A stretch of 64,000 nucleotides of DNA, taken from contig VBAH01000013.1 in NCBI GenBank assembly GCA_005884685.1, forward strand, positions 44,407 to 108,406. The letters are read 5' to 3'. Each line of letters begins with the position of its first letter. Within the stretch, counting starts at the first letter, position 1. The position numbers were made by a program, and so were the translations under genes. Of the stretch, positions 41,949 to 50,562 are shown one piece after another. The stretch comes from Alphaproteobacteria bacterium. Its GTDB lineage: Bacteria; Pseudomonadota; Alphaproteobacteria; Rhizobiales; Xanthobacteraceae. Under the pieces are notes generated by a model. That model made no database searches and was not told the origin of the DNA. It saw only the letters and a program-made list of their open reading frames with translations.

Positions 41949-43538
41949 ATGAAAACCCGTGATTTCCATCTGCCCGGCCGCTCGCCCGTCTATGCGCGCG
42001 AGGGAATGGCCGCGACCTCCCACCCGCTCGCGAGCGTCGCGGCGATCGACACGCTCAAGGCCGGCGGCACCGCTGCTGATGCTGCTGTTGCTGCTGTTGC
42101 TGTTCTGTGTGTGGTAGAACCCGCGATGACCGGCATCGGCGGCGATTGCTTCTGTCTCGTTGCCAAGCCCGGCCAGCCGGTGTGGGGTTACAACGGCTCC
42201 GGGCGCGCCGCGGCGGCCGTCACGACCGAGAAACTCCTCGCGCAGGGGATGGCGCGGAAGATTCCGGCGACCTCGCCGCATGCCGTCACCGTCCCGGGCG
42301 CGATCGAAGCCTGGGACGCGATCCTCAAGAGTCACGGCCGTTTCGGTCTCGATCGCGCATTGCAGGCGGCGATCGGCTATGCCGAAAGCGGCTTCGTGGT
42401 CGCGCCGCGCGTGGGGGCCGATTGGTCCGAGCAGGTCGGCAAGCTTTCCCCGCACGCGGGCTCGGCGAAATACTATCTGCCGAACGGCAAAGCGCCGGCG
42501 ATCGGCAGCACTGTCAAGTTGCCGGCACTCGCCGCGACCATGCAGACAATCGCCGCGGGCGGCGCGAAGGCGTTCTACGAGGGCGCGATTGCCGAGGACA
42601 TCGCCGCGACGGTCCGGTCCAAAGGCGGCTTGCTCGCGGCCGAGGATCTTGCGGGTCATCGTGGCGATATCGTCGCGCCGATCAGTACGAACTATCGCGG
42701 GCTCGACATCGTGGAGCTACCGCCAAACACCCAAGGGCTGACCGCGCTGGTGCTGCTGAACATCCTCGAGCAATTCGATGTCGCGAAACTCGATCCATCG
42801 GGCCCGGAGCGGCTGCATCTCGCCCTCGAGGCTGCGCGGCTTGCCTTCGCGGTGCGCGACACGCATATCGCGGACCCGGCGGCCATGCGCGAGCCGGTGG
42901 CGGGACTGATCGCCAAAGGCTTCGCGAAGAAACTTGCGGGCCTGCTCGATCCGGATAAGCGGATCGCTATTCCAAAGGCGCTTCCGCCGACCAGCGACAC
43001 GGTCTATCTGACCGTGGTCGACCGCGACCGCACCGCGGTATCGCTGATCAATTCGCTCTACAGCGCGTTCGGCACCGTCATCTGCACCGAGAAGACCGGC
43101 ATCATGCTGCACAATCGCGGCACCGGCTTCGTGATCGAGCCGGGTCACCCGAACACGATCGAACCCAACAAGCGGCCGATGCACACCATCATTCCGGCGC
43201 TGGCGATGCGCAACGGCCGCTGCGAGATGCCGTTCGGCGTGATGGGAGCGGACTACCAGCCGATGGGGCACGCGCACTTCATCACCAACATGGTGGACTA
43301 CGGCATGGACGTGCAGGCCGCGATCGATCACCCGCGCATGTTCTACGAAGGAGAGGCGACACTGGTCGAGCGCGGCATTCCGGCGGCCACGGTTGCGGGG
43401 CTGAAAGCGCGCGGCCATGACGTCAAGCCGCGCGATGCCCCTTGGGGCGGCGGACAGGCCATCGTCATCGACTGGGAGCGTGGCGCGCTGATCGGCGGCT
43501 CCGATCCGCGCAAGGACGGCTGCGCGCTCGGGTACTAG
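41949..43538 (+). CDS. Gamma-glutamyltransferase family protein
   Basis: Ntn-hydrolase of 529 residues, homologous to gamma-glutamyl transpeptidases and their catabolic relatives. The N-terminal GMAATSHPLASVAAIDTLKA and PAMTGIGGDCFCLVAKPGQP are typical. The processing Thr is expected in SDTVYLTVVDRDRTAVSLIN near residue 355, and the C-terminal MGADYQPMGHAHFITNMVDY is present. There is no clear signal peptide, so a cytoplasmic amide hydrolase role is as likely as glutathione cleavage. The codons at 42070-42105 are a GCT/GTT-rich run unlike the rest of the gene. Confidence 0.88.
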   Translation: MKTRDFHLPGRSPVYAREGMAATSHPLASVAAIDTLKAGGTAADAAVAAVAVLCVVEPAMTGIGGDCFCLVAKPGQPVWGYNGSGRAAAAVTTEKLLAQGMARKIPATSPHAVTVPGAIEAWDAILKSHGRFGLDRALQAAIGYAESGFVVAPRVGADWSEQVGKLSPHAGSAKYYLPNGKAPAIGSTVKLPALAATMQTIAAGGAKAFYEGAIAEDIAATVRSKGGLLAAEDLAGHRGDIVAPISTNYRGLDIVELPPNTQGLTALVLLNILEQFDVAKLDPSGPERLHLALEAARLAFAVRDTHIADPAAMREPVAGLIAKGFAKKLAGLLDPDKRIAIPKALPPTSDTVYLTVVDRDRTAVSLINSLYSAFGTVICTEKTGIMLHNRGTGFVIEPGHPNTIEPNKRPMHTIIPALAMRNGRCEMPFGVMGADYQPMGHAHFITNMVDYGMDVQAAIDHPRMFYEGEATLVERGIPAATVAGLKARGHDVKPRDAPWGGGQAIVIDWERGALIGGSDPRKDGCALGY

Positions 43539-43560
43539 AAATCGAAATTCTGCCGCCTGA

Positions 43561-43848
43561 TCAGAACTGGTCGGGCCAGCGACGGGCGCCGTGGTAGACG
43601 CGCAGAATTTGGATTGCTTGCCCGCGCAGCCGATAGGGCACGATGAAAGGCGTCCGCGGGATGACCAGTTCGCGCGTTCCCGCGACACGGCCCGGCCGTC
43701 CCATCTCCGGACTCTGAGGTAACAGCGTTTCAACGCTGTGCATGATGCGAAGGACAATCCGCTGCGCGGCGGCCGGATCTTGTTCGGCAATGAACGCTCG
43801 CGGAGAGGCCAGATCGTCAAGGGAGGCTGGTGTCCAGACGGGCGTCAT
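43561..43848 (-). CDS. RelE/ParE-type toxin
   Basis: Small toxin of 95 residues of the ParE/RelE superfamily. WTPASLDDLASPRAFIAEQD (helical N-terminus), ETLLPQSPEMGRPGRVAGTR and the strand-rich ELVIPRTPFIVPYRLRGQAI followed by ILRVYHGARRWP are characteristic. It overlaps the antitoxin stop by 4 bp. ParE-type members inhibit gyrase and RelE-type members cut mRNA; the PRTPFIVPYR region is closer to ParE. Confidence 0.9.
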   Translation of the reverse strand: MTPVWTPASLDDLASPRAFIAEQDPAAAQRIVLRIMHSVETLLPQSPEMGRPGRVAGTRELVIPRTPFIVPYRLRGQAIQILRVYHGARRWPDQF

Positions 43849-44111
43849 TTCCCGGTCGGCTTGGGCAACTCATCTTTGCTGCCCCACGAATTGACCCATT
43901 CCTTGACCCGGTCATGTGCAATAAGTTCGCCCCGATCGGCCGACTCGATTGCCTGCTTGATTCCGGTGACTTGCCACTCATTGACGCCGAGATATTCGTT
44001 GATGGCCTCGGCGGCGAGGAAAGACCGGCTGCGCCCGGTACTTTTGGCCAGCTTTTCCAATCGCTTCTTGATGGCCGTATCGACGCGGACGGTAAACGTT
44101 TCGGATGACAT
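43845..44111 (-). CDS. Ribbon-helix-helix (CopG/ParD-like) antitoxin
   Basis: Antitoxin of 88 residues. The N-terminus SSETFTVRVDTAIKKRLEKL and AKSTGRSRSFLAAEAINEYL form a ribbon-helix-helix DNA-binding domain. The remainder (GIKQAIESADRGELIAHDRV) is the toxin-binding helix. The ATG at 44111 follows GGAGACA. It overlaps the toxin by 4 bp and is preceded by a strong operator-like inverted repeat (44121-44146). Confidence 0.9.
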   Translation of the reverse strand: MSSETFTVRVDTAIKKRLEKLAKSTGRSRSFLAAEAINEYLGVNEWQVTGIKQAIESADRGELIAHDRVKEWVNSWGSKDELPKPTGK

Positions 44112-44120
44112 GTTGTCTCC

Positions 44121-44146
44121 GTGCTCGATTGTACACAATCTAGCAC
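44121..44146. promoter_or_regulatory. Operator of the ParDE-like module
   Basis: The inverted repeat GTGCT-CG-ATTGT-AC-ACAAT-CT-AGCAC has two perfectly matched blocks per half-site and lies about 10 bp upstream of the antitoxin start, overlapping the expected promoter. A ribbon-helix-helix antitoxin would bind such a site and repress its own operon. Confidence 0.7.
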
Positions 44147-44184
44147 ACGCATAACCGGTCACAAGTGCGCTGGGCGTCTGGCGA

Positions 44185-44505
44185 TCAGGCGCGCCTGCCG
44201 AAAGAGCGCCGGGTTGCGACAACGGGCTTCGTCATCGACCGGTAAACCGCCGTCGCCTCCCCGGGCTCCGTGCGCCGGCGCGCGCGGGTCTGCGGTGCCT
44301 GCATCTGCGTCGCGATCAATTGTGCCAGGAAGGCCGCGCCGGGGTGGCGTGTCACGCGCGGGGTCCGTTCGCTCGGCACCGGGGCTTCGACCGCGATCAG
44401 TGCGCGGGATTCCGTCTCCGGCGCACCCGGCTCGTGCGCTGCGCTCGAGCCGCGCCGCGCGGCCGGTGCGGAGTTGATCGATCCTCCGGCGCCAACGATA
44501 CGCAT
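44185..44505 (-). CDS. Small conserved-looking hypothetical protein
   Basis: Protein of 106 residues, starting at the ATG at 44505 after GGAGG. The N-terminal part is low-complexity and Ala/Arg/Pro-rich. The C-terminal part has HPGAAFLAQLIATQMQAPQT followed by RARRRTEPGEATAVYRS, a segment that I recall from small proteins in related rhizobia. There is no membrane helix or signal peptide. Function is unknown. Confidence 0.65.
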   Translation of the reverse strand: MRIVGAGGSINSAPAARRGSSAAHEPGAPETESRALIAVEAPVPSERTPRVTRHPGAAFLAQLIATQMQAPQTRARRRTEPGEATAVYRSMTKPVVATRRSFGRRA

Positions 44506-44691
44506 GACAGCCTCCTGTCTCGAAACGGGACAGTGAGCCCGCTTCGAGACCTGAGGTCGCAACCGGCGTGCCGGCTGTTGTGTTCCGTCACCGCTTTCGA
44601 TCGGCGATTGCCGAACCTTTAAGATTTTCCGGACAGATTAGCGGGACCACCGTCAGCCAGGCGGCTCTGCGTTCCCACAACAGGATCATCC

Positions 44692-46419
44692 GTGACGCGC
44701 GACGCCCGCACCGCCCGCACCGCCGCAACCGCAGCCGAGCCGGGCGACGTCCTCGCCTCGATCGGCCTCGTTCCATATGACTGGCGGCTCGACACCGATA
44801 CGCTCACCTGGGGCGCCAACGCCGCCGACGTGTTGCATGTGTCCGATCTGGCACGGATCGCAACCGGGCGCGGCTATGCGGCCTTCCTCGATCCGAAGAA
44901 CGCGTCCACGCGCTACGACGCGGTGATGCAGGAGGGCGCGCGCGACTATGGCGCGGGCGTTCCCTACCAGACCGAATACTGCCTGCTCGGCGGGCGCGAC
45001 GGCGCGACCCGATTGTGGGTCGAGGACAACGGCCGCTGGTTTGCCGGTCCCAACGGCCGTCCGGCGCGCGCGCACGGCGTCGTGCGCATCATCACCGAGC
45101 GCCACGACCACGACGAGCGGCTCGCGTATCTGTCGCGCTTCGACGGCCTCACCGGCGAGATGAACCGCAATGCGTTGACTGACGCGCTGACAACCTCGCT
45201 GGAGGAAGCGCTGAAGTATCGCGGCTCGTGCGGTTTCCTGCTGATCGCGGTCGACAACCTCGCACGCATCAACGAGGCCTACGGGTTCGGCGTCGCCGAC
45301 GAGGTCATCGCTTCGGTGGGGCGGCGCATTCGCAGCCGCATGCGCGGCGGCGATGTGCTCGGCCGCTTCTCCTCCAACAAGTTCGGCGTGGTGCTCAACA
45401 CCTGCACGCCTGACGACCTCTCGATGGCGGCCGATCGTTTCCTCGCCGCGGTGCGCGAGGATGTGGTGCAGACCGCGAACGGTCCGGTGGCGGCGACGAT
45501 CACGATCGGCGGCGTGGCGGCTCCGCGCCATGCCCGCACGGTCGCGGAAATTCTCGCGCATGCGCAGGAATCCCTCGATTCCGCCAAGGCCAAGCGGCGC
45601 GGGTCGTTCATTGCCTACCGGCCGAACGTCGAGCGCGAAACGCTGCGCCAGGAGAACGTGCGCGCGACCGACAAGATCATCGCGGCGCTCAACGAGCGGC
45701 GCATTCTGCTCGCGTTCGAGCCGGTGGTGGCGACCGCGACGCGTCACCTTGCCTTCCACGAATGCCTGATGCGCATCCGCCGGGCCGACGGCAGCATCGT
45801 GCCGGCGACCGCCGTGATCCCGATTGCCGAGCAGCTCGGGCTGGTGCGCCTGATCGACCATCGTGTGATCGAGCTGGTCACCGCGGAGCTTTGCGCCGCG
45901 CCTGCGCTGAAGGCGAGCGTGAACGTGTCGCCCGACTCGATCACCGATCCGGACTGGTGGGCACTGCTCGGCGCGCAATTGCGCGCCCGGCCCGGCGTCG
46001 CGCAACGGATGATCCTGGAGATCACCGAGACCGCCGCGATCCAGAACATCGACGATACCTCGGGCTTCGTCACGCGTGCCAAGGATCTCGGCTGCCGTAT
46101 CGCGATCGATGATTTTGGCGCGGGCTACACGTCGTTCCGCAACCTGCGCCGGCTCGGCGTCGACATGATCAAGATCGACGGCGCCTTCGTGCAGAATCTC
46201 ACGCGCTCGGAGGACGACCGCGTGTTCGTCCGCACGCTGGTCGAACTCGGCCGCTCGCTCAAGCTTCAGACCGTTGCCGAATGGGTGCAGGACGAGGAAT
46301 CAGCCGCGATCCTCTCGGACTGGGGTTGCGACTACCTGCAGGGCGATCTGGTCGGCCGCGCCTCGCTGGAGCGGCCTTGGGCGGTGGGTGCGGCAGCGCC
46401 CGAGACGGCGGCGCGCTAA
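44692..46419 (+). CDS. PAS-GGDEF-EAL protein, probable cyclic-di-GMP phosphodiesterase
   Basis: Signalling protein of 575 residues with no membrane helix. A PAS-like sensor spans about residues 25-140. The GGDEF domain (about 145-300) has SSNKF in place of GGDEF (GRFSSNKFGVVL near 226), so it cannot make cyclic-di-GMP. The EAL domain (about 325-565) keeps FHECLMRI, SVNVSPDS, EITET, IDDFGAGYTSF, MIKIDGAFV, AEWV and YLQGDL. All expected metal and catalytic residues are therefore present, and hydrolysis is likely. The start is GTG at 44692. Confidence 0.92.
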   Translation: MTRDARTARTAATAAEPGDVLASIGLVPYDWRLDTDTLTWGANAADVLHVSDLARIATGRGYAAFLDPKNASTRYDAVMQEGARDYGAGVPYQTEYCLLGGRDGATRLWVEDNGRWFAGPNGRPARAHGVVRIITERHDHDERLAYLSRFDGLTGEMNRNALTDALTTSLEEALKYRGSCGFLLIAVDNLARINEAYGFGVADEVIASVGRRIRSRMRGGDVLGRFSSNKFGVVLNTCTPDDLSMAADRFLAAVREDVVQTANGPVAATITIGGVAAPRHARTVAEILAHAQESLDSAKAKRRGSFIAYRPNVERETLRQENVRATDKIIAALNERRILLAFEPVVATATRHLAFHECLMRIRRADGSIVPATAVIPIAEQLGLVRLIDHRVIELVTAELCAAPALKASVNVSPDSITDPDWWALLGAQLRARPGVAQRMILEITETAAIQNIDDTSGFVTRAKDLGCRIAIDDFGAGYTSFRNLRRLGVDMIKIDGAFVQNLTRSEDDRVFVRTLVELGRSLKLQTVAEWVQDEESAAILSDWGCDYLQGDLVGRASLERPWAVGAAAPETAAR

Positions 46420-46423
46420 ACAC

Positions 46424-47011
46424 CTACTTCTCGCCGTTGCTCAGCTTGTCGACCTTCTTCTGCATGTCGGACAGCTGACGCTTGAGCTCATCAAGATCAC
46501 TGGTCGGCGACGCGGGCTTTTCGGCGTCGCCTGCCTCCTCATCGCGCCGCGCGAACGGCGTGAACATCGAGAACGCGCGCTGGAACACCTCCATGTTGCG
46601 GCGGACCTGCTCGTCGAGTGCACCGAACCCGCTCACGCCGAAGGCCTGGGACATCTGATCGCGGAATTTCTGCTGCTCGCGCGTGAGCGAGTCGATCGAG
46701 GTTTCCAGATAGCGCGGCACCAGCATCTGCATCGAGTCGCCGTAGAAGCGGATCAGCTGACGCAGGAAATTGATCGGCAGCAGGTTCTGCGCGCCTTCCT
46801 TGTTTTCCTGCTCGAAGATGATCTGGGTGAGCACCGAGCGCGTGATGTCCTCGCCGGTCTTGGCGTCGAACACGGCGAAATCCTCCCCGGCCTTCACCAT
46901 CGTGGCGAGGTCTTCGAGCGTCACGTAGGTGCTGGTGCCGGTATTGTAGAGCCGCCGGTTGGCGTACTTCTTGATCGTCACCGGACCTTCGGACTTGGTG
47001 GCTGTGCTCAT
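46424..47011 (-). CDS. phaR: Polyhydroxyalkanoate synthesis repressor PhaR
   Basis: DNA- and polymer-binding regulator of 195 residues that represses granule-protein and carbon-storage genes until polymer forms. The N-terminal PHB/PHA accumulation domain VTIKKYANRRLYNTGTSTYV and the segment ITRSVLTQIIFEQENKEG are diagnostic. The C-terminal coiled coil is Asp/Lys-rich (LDELKRQLSDMQKKVDKLS). It is divergent from phaA, sharing a 282-bp control region. Confidence 0.95.
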   Translation of the reverse strand: MSTATKSEGPVTIKKYANRRLYNTGTSTYVTLEDLATMVKAGEDFAVFDAKTGEDITRSVLTQIIFEQENKEGAQNLLPINFLRQLIRFYGDSMQMLVPRYLETSIDSLTREQQKFRDQMSQAFGVSGFGALDEQVRRNMEVFQRAFSMFTPFARRDEEAGDAEKPASPTSDLDELKRQLSDMQKKVDKLSNGEK

Positions 47012-47194
47012 GGCTCGACCCTTCCTGGACCGGGAGAGATGAGGAATTTGTGCGCGGTAAGATGCGCCAGCATAAGCACTTTTGGGTGAAGCCGGCTACT
47101 TTTTTGTGCGGGGCGGCATATCTGCCGAGAAACGCTTGCGGCGCCTTGGTCAAGCTCATGGTGCCGCGCAATACGGCCCTGCACGCTCGTCTTA

Positions 47195-47220
47195 TTGACA
47201 GCCCTTCCGGCGGCTATCAA
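47195..47220 (+). promoter_or_regulatory. Candidate phaA promoter
   Basis: TTGACA at 47195-47200 is a perfect -35 box, with TATCAA at 47215-47220. The 14-bp spacing is short, so the -10 assignment is uncertain. It lies about 75 bp upstream of phaA in the phaR-phaA divergent region. Confidence 0.35.
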
Positions 47221-47293
47221 AGGTGAGCCTCACACTGGCGGACGGGCTGCGGCAAGACCGGCGGACAGAAGACCGCACTGACAGGAGATTTCC

Positions 47294-48469
47294 ATGACTG
47301 ATGACGTCGTAATCGTTGGCGCCGCGCGGACGCCGGTCGGGGCATTCAACGGCGCGTTCGGCAGCCTGCCGGCGCATGAGCTTGGCAAGACCGCCATCGC
47401 CGAATCCCTCAAGCGCGCCGGCGTCGAGGGCGGGCGCGTCTCCGAAGTCATCATGGGCCAGATCCTCACGGCCGCGCAGGGTCAGAACCCGGCCCGCCAG
47501 GCCTCGATCGCGGCCGGTATCCCGGTGGAAAGCCCCGCCTGGGGCGTGAACCAGCTGTGCGGCTCGGGCCTGCGCGCGGTCGCGCTCGGTTATCAGGCGA
47601 TCCTCAATGGCGACTCCGAGATCGTGGTCGCGGGCGGGCAGGAGTCGATGAGCATGGCGCCGCATGCGGCCTATCTGCGGGCGGGCCAGAAGATGGGCTC
47701 GCTCGAGATGGTCGACACGATGATCAAGGACGGGCTGTGGGATGCCTTCAACGGCTATCACATGGGCACGACCGCCGAGAACGTCGCCAAGCAGTACCAG
47801 ATCACCCGCGGCCAGCAGGACGAGTTCGCGGTCGCCTCGCAGAACAAGGCCGAAGCTGCGCAGAAGGCCGGCCGCTTCAAGGACGAGATCGTTCCGATCA
47901 CCATCAAGTCGCGCAAGGGCGACATCGTGGTCGACACCGACGAGTATCCGAAGGCCGGCGTCACGCTGGATTCGATCGCCAAGCTGCGTCCGGCCTTCGA
48001 CAAGGAAGGCACCGTGACGGCGGCGAACGCCTCCGGCATCAACGACGGTGCCGCCGCGCTGGTGCTGATGAGCGCGAAGCAGGCTGCAAAAGAGGGCAAG
48101 CAGGTACTCGCCCGCATCGTGTCGTGGGCACATGCAGGCGTCGATCCGAAGATCATGGGCACCGGCCCGATCCCGGCCTCGCGCGCCGCGCTGAAGAAGG
48201 CCGGCTGGAACATCGGCGACCTCGATCTCATCGAGGCGAACGAGGCCTTCGCCGCCCAGGCCTGCGCGGTCAACAAGGACCTCGGCTGGGATACCGGCAA
48301 GGTCAATGTCAACGGCGGCGCGATCGCGCTCGGTCACCCGATCGGCGCGTCCGGCGCGCGCGTGCTCACCACGCTGCTCTATGAGATGCAGAAGCGCGAC
48401 GCCAAGAAAGGCCTCGCCACGCTCTGCATCGGCGGCGGCATGGGCATCGCGATGTGCGTGGAGCGGTGA
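47294..48469 (+). CDS. phaA: Acetyl-CoA acetyltransferase (beta-ketothiolase) PhaA
   Basis: Thiolase of 391 residues condensing two acetyl-CoA to acetoacetyl-CoA, the first step of polyhydroxybutyrate synthesis. The nucleophilic Cys is in [18 protein letters not shown] near residue 89. The His is in [19 protein letters not shown], and the second Cys is in [12 protein letters not shown] at the C-terminus. CAGGAGA precedes the ATG. phaB follows after a 137-bp gap filled by a family B repeat. Confidence 0.96.
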   Translation: MTDDVVIVGAARTPVGAFNGAFGSLPAHELGKTAIAESLKRAGVEGGRVSEVIMGQILTAAQGQNPARQASIAAGIPVESPAWGVNQLCGSGLRAVALGYQAILNGDSEIVVAGGQESMSMAPHAAYLRAGQKMGSLEMVDTMIKDGLWDAFNGYHMGTTAENVAKQYQITRGQQDEFAVASQNKAEAAQKAGRFKDEIVPITIKSRKGDIVVDTDEYPKAGVTLDSIAKLRPAFDKEGTVTAANASGINDGAAALVLMSAKQAAKEGKQVLARIVSWAHAGVDPKIMGTGPIPASRAALKKAGWNIGDLDLIEANEAFAAQACAVNKDLGWDTGKVNVNGGAIALGHPIGASGARVLTTLLYEMQKRDAKKGLATLCIGGGMGIAMCVER

Positions 48470-48498
48470 TCCCACGCAACGACCAAGCAGTCGAACGA

Positions 48499-48588
48499 CG
48501 TCATGCCCGGCCTTGTGCCGGGCATCCACGTCTTTAAGCTGATGAAAACCTAAGACGTGGATGGCCGGGACAAGCCCGGCCATGACGA
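48499..48588. repeat. Palindromic repeat, family B
   Basis: This is the clearest family B copy: CGTCATGCCCGGCCTTGTGC ... CACGTCTT faces AAGACGTGGATGGCCGGGAC ... GGCCATGACG. It is located between phaA and phaB, where it could tune their relative expression. Confidence 0.9.
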
Positions 48589-48606
48589 AACAGTGGGGAG
48601 GAGCGT

Positions 48607-49332
48607 ATGGCACGCGTGGCAGTGGTGACCGGCGGTACGCGCGGGATCGGCGCGGCGATTTCCAAGGCCTTGAAAGCCGCGGGCTACAAGGTGGCGGCGA
48701 ACTACGGCGGCAACGACGAGGCCGCAAACAAGTTCAAGGCCGAGACCGGGATCAACGTCTACAAGTGGGACGTGTCGAACTATGACGCTTGCGTCGCCGG
48801 CCTGAAGCAGGTCGAGGCCGATCTCGGCCCGGTCGAGGTGCTCGTCAACAATGCCGGCATCACGCGCGACGCGCCGTTCCACCGCATGACGCCGGACCAG
48901 TGGAACCAGGTCATCAACACCAACCTGAATTCACTGTTCAACATGAGCCGTCCGGTCTGGGAAGGCATGCGCGCGCGCAAATTCGGCCGCATCGTCAACA
49001 TCTCGTCGATCAACGGCCAGAAGGGCCAGTTCGGACAAGCGAACTATTCCGCCGCCAAGGCCGGCGACCTCGGCTTCACCAAGGCGCTGGCGCTGGAAGG
49101 CGCGCGCGCCGGCATCACGGTGAATGCGATCTGCCCGGGCTACATCAACACCGAGATGGTGCAGGCGGTGCCGAAGGACGTTTTGGAAAAGAGCATCCTG
49201 CCGCTGATCCCGATCGGCCGGCTCGGCGAAGCCGAAGAAATCGCCCGTTGTGTCGTGTTTCTCGCCTCCGACGATGCGGGCCTCATCACCGGCTCGACGC
49301 TGTCCGCCAACGGCGGCCAGCTGATGCTCTAG
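48607..49332 (+). CDS. phaB: Acetoacetyl-CoA reductase PhaB
   Basis: NADPH-dependent SDR of 241 residues reducing acetoacetyl-CoA to (R)-3-hydroxybutyryl-CoA. The cofactor motif is AVVTGGTRGIGAAISKAL. NNAGITRDAPFHRMTPDQWN and the loop SINGQKGQFGQANYSAAKAG with the catalytic Tyr/Lys are hallmarks of PhaB. GGGGAGGAG precedes the ATG. The next gene begins at the base directly after its stop. Confidence 0.96.
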   Translation: MARVAVVTGGTRGIGAAISKALKAAGYKVAANYGGNDEAANKFKAETGINVYKWDVSNYDACVAGLKQVEADLGPVEVLVNNAGITRDAPFHRMTPDQWNQVINTNLNSLFNMSRPVWEGMRARKFGRIVNISSINGQKGQFGQANYSAAKAGDLGFTKALALEGARAGITVNAICPGYINTEMVQAVPKDVLEKSILPLIPIGRLGEAEEIARCVVFLASDDAGLITGSTLSANGGQLML

Positions 49333-50562
49333 ATGGACCTCGGCCACTCCGCGGACACGCTGGCGCTGCAGGCGCGGGCGCGCAGCTTTGCGCAAGAGGT
49401 GGCACGTCCGCGCGCCGCCGAGATCGACGCAAGCGAGCAGTATCCGTGGGACATCGTGAAGGCGCTCACCGACGCGCGCTTCGTCGGCATGACCATCCCC
49501 GAGAGCCTTGGCGGACAGGGGCGCTCGTTCCTCGACGCCGTGCTGGTGATCGAGGAGATGGCGAAATGCTGCACCGTGACGGCGCGCATCGTGGTCGAGA
49601 CCAACATGGGCGCGATCTCGACCGTGATGGCCTACGGAAGCGCGGAGCAGAAGCAACTTGCGGCCGCACTCGTGCTCGCCGGCGACAAGCCCGCCATCTG
49701 CATCACCGAGCCTGACGCCGGCTCCGACGCGTTAGCGATGACGACGCGCGCCGATAAGCGCGGCGACCGCTACATCGTCAACGGCCGCAAGCATTGGATC
49801 ACCGGCGGCGGCGTGTCGCGGCTGCACCTGATCTTCGCGCGCGTGTTCGACGAGCGAGGACAGGAGCTCGGCGTCGGCGGTTTTCTCGCCGTGCGACAAG
49901 AAAACGAAGACTCGGCGAACGGTCTGCGCGTGACCCGCCGTGAAAAGACGATGGGCCTGCGCGGCATGCCGGAAGGCGAACTCGTGTTCGAGGACCTCGA
50001 AATTCCCGCCGGCATGGCGCTAACGCCGCCGTCCGGGCTGCGCCGCGGCTTTGCCGACCTGATGACCGCCTACAACAGCCAGCGCGTCGGGGCCGGTACG
50101 GTGGCGATGGGGATCGCCGCCGGCGCGCTGGAGCTTGCAACCGACTGGGTGAAGGAGCGCGAGCAGTTCGGCCGCCCGATCGGCGAATTCCAGGGCCTGC
50201 AGTGGATGCTCGCCGACATGCAGACGCAGCTCACCGCATCGCGGCTGATGCTTTATCAAGCGGCGCGCTCGCGCGGCGAAGGCACGGCCTTCCCCGATCC
50301 GATGCTTGCGGCGCAAGCGAAGATCTTCGCGAGCGAGGCCGCGATCCGCATCGTCAACGACGCGCTGCAGATGTTCGGTGCGCGCGGCTATTCGCGCGAT
50401 CTTCCCCTCGAAAGAATGGCGCGCGACGTGCGCATGTTCACGATCGGCGGCGGCACCGCGCAGGTGCTGCGCACGCTGGTCGCCGCGCGCATGCTCGGCT
50501 GGAAGCTGCCGCAGACGCGCGACGGCTATGTGGAGAGCGCGCGCCCGCTGGCGGCCGAGTGA
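49333..50562 (+). CDS. Acyl-CoA dehydrogenase family protein lacking the usual catalytic Glu
   Basis: Flavoprotein of 409 residues with the acyl-CoA dehydrogenase fold. Family segments are CITEPDAGSDALAMTTRADK, the DWVKEREQFGRPIGEFQGLQ region and MFGARGYSRDLPLERMARDV. The usual C-terminal base (YEGT) is FTIGGGTAQ near residue 371. The alternative base position of isovaleryl-type enzymes reads YNSQRVGAG near 250, that is Gln not Glu. It may be a non-dehydrogenating relative. The ATG directly follows the phaB stop, so translation is coupled. Confidence 0.88.
   Translation: MDLGHSADTLALQARARSFAQEVARPRAAEIDASEQYPWDIVKALTDARFVGMTIPESLGGQGRSFLDAVLVIEEMAKCCTVTARIVVETNMGAISTVMAYGSAEQKQLAAALVLAGDKPAICITEPDAGSDALAMTTRADKRGDRYIVNGRKHWITGGGVSRLHLIFARVFDERGQELGVGGFLAVRQENEDSANGLRVTRREKTMGLRGMPEGELVFEDLEIPAGMALTPPSGLRRGFADLMTAYNSQRVGAGTVAMGIAAGALELATDWVKEREQFGRPIGEFQGLQWMLADMQTQLTASRLMLYQAARSRGEGTAFPDPMLAAQAKIFASEAAIRIVNDALQMFGARGYSRDLPLERMARDVRMFTIGGGTAQVLRTLVAARMLGWKLPQTRDGYVESARPLAAE

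Noticed and set aside
42070..42105. GCT/GTT-rich tract in the gamma-glutamyltransferase gene as a phase-variation site
   Set aside because: The units are trinucleotide-based, so length changes keep the frame, and the encoded Ala/Val stretch fits the protein fold. Only the codon choice is unusual.
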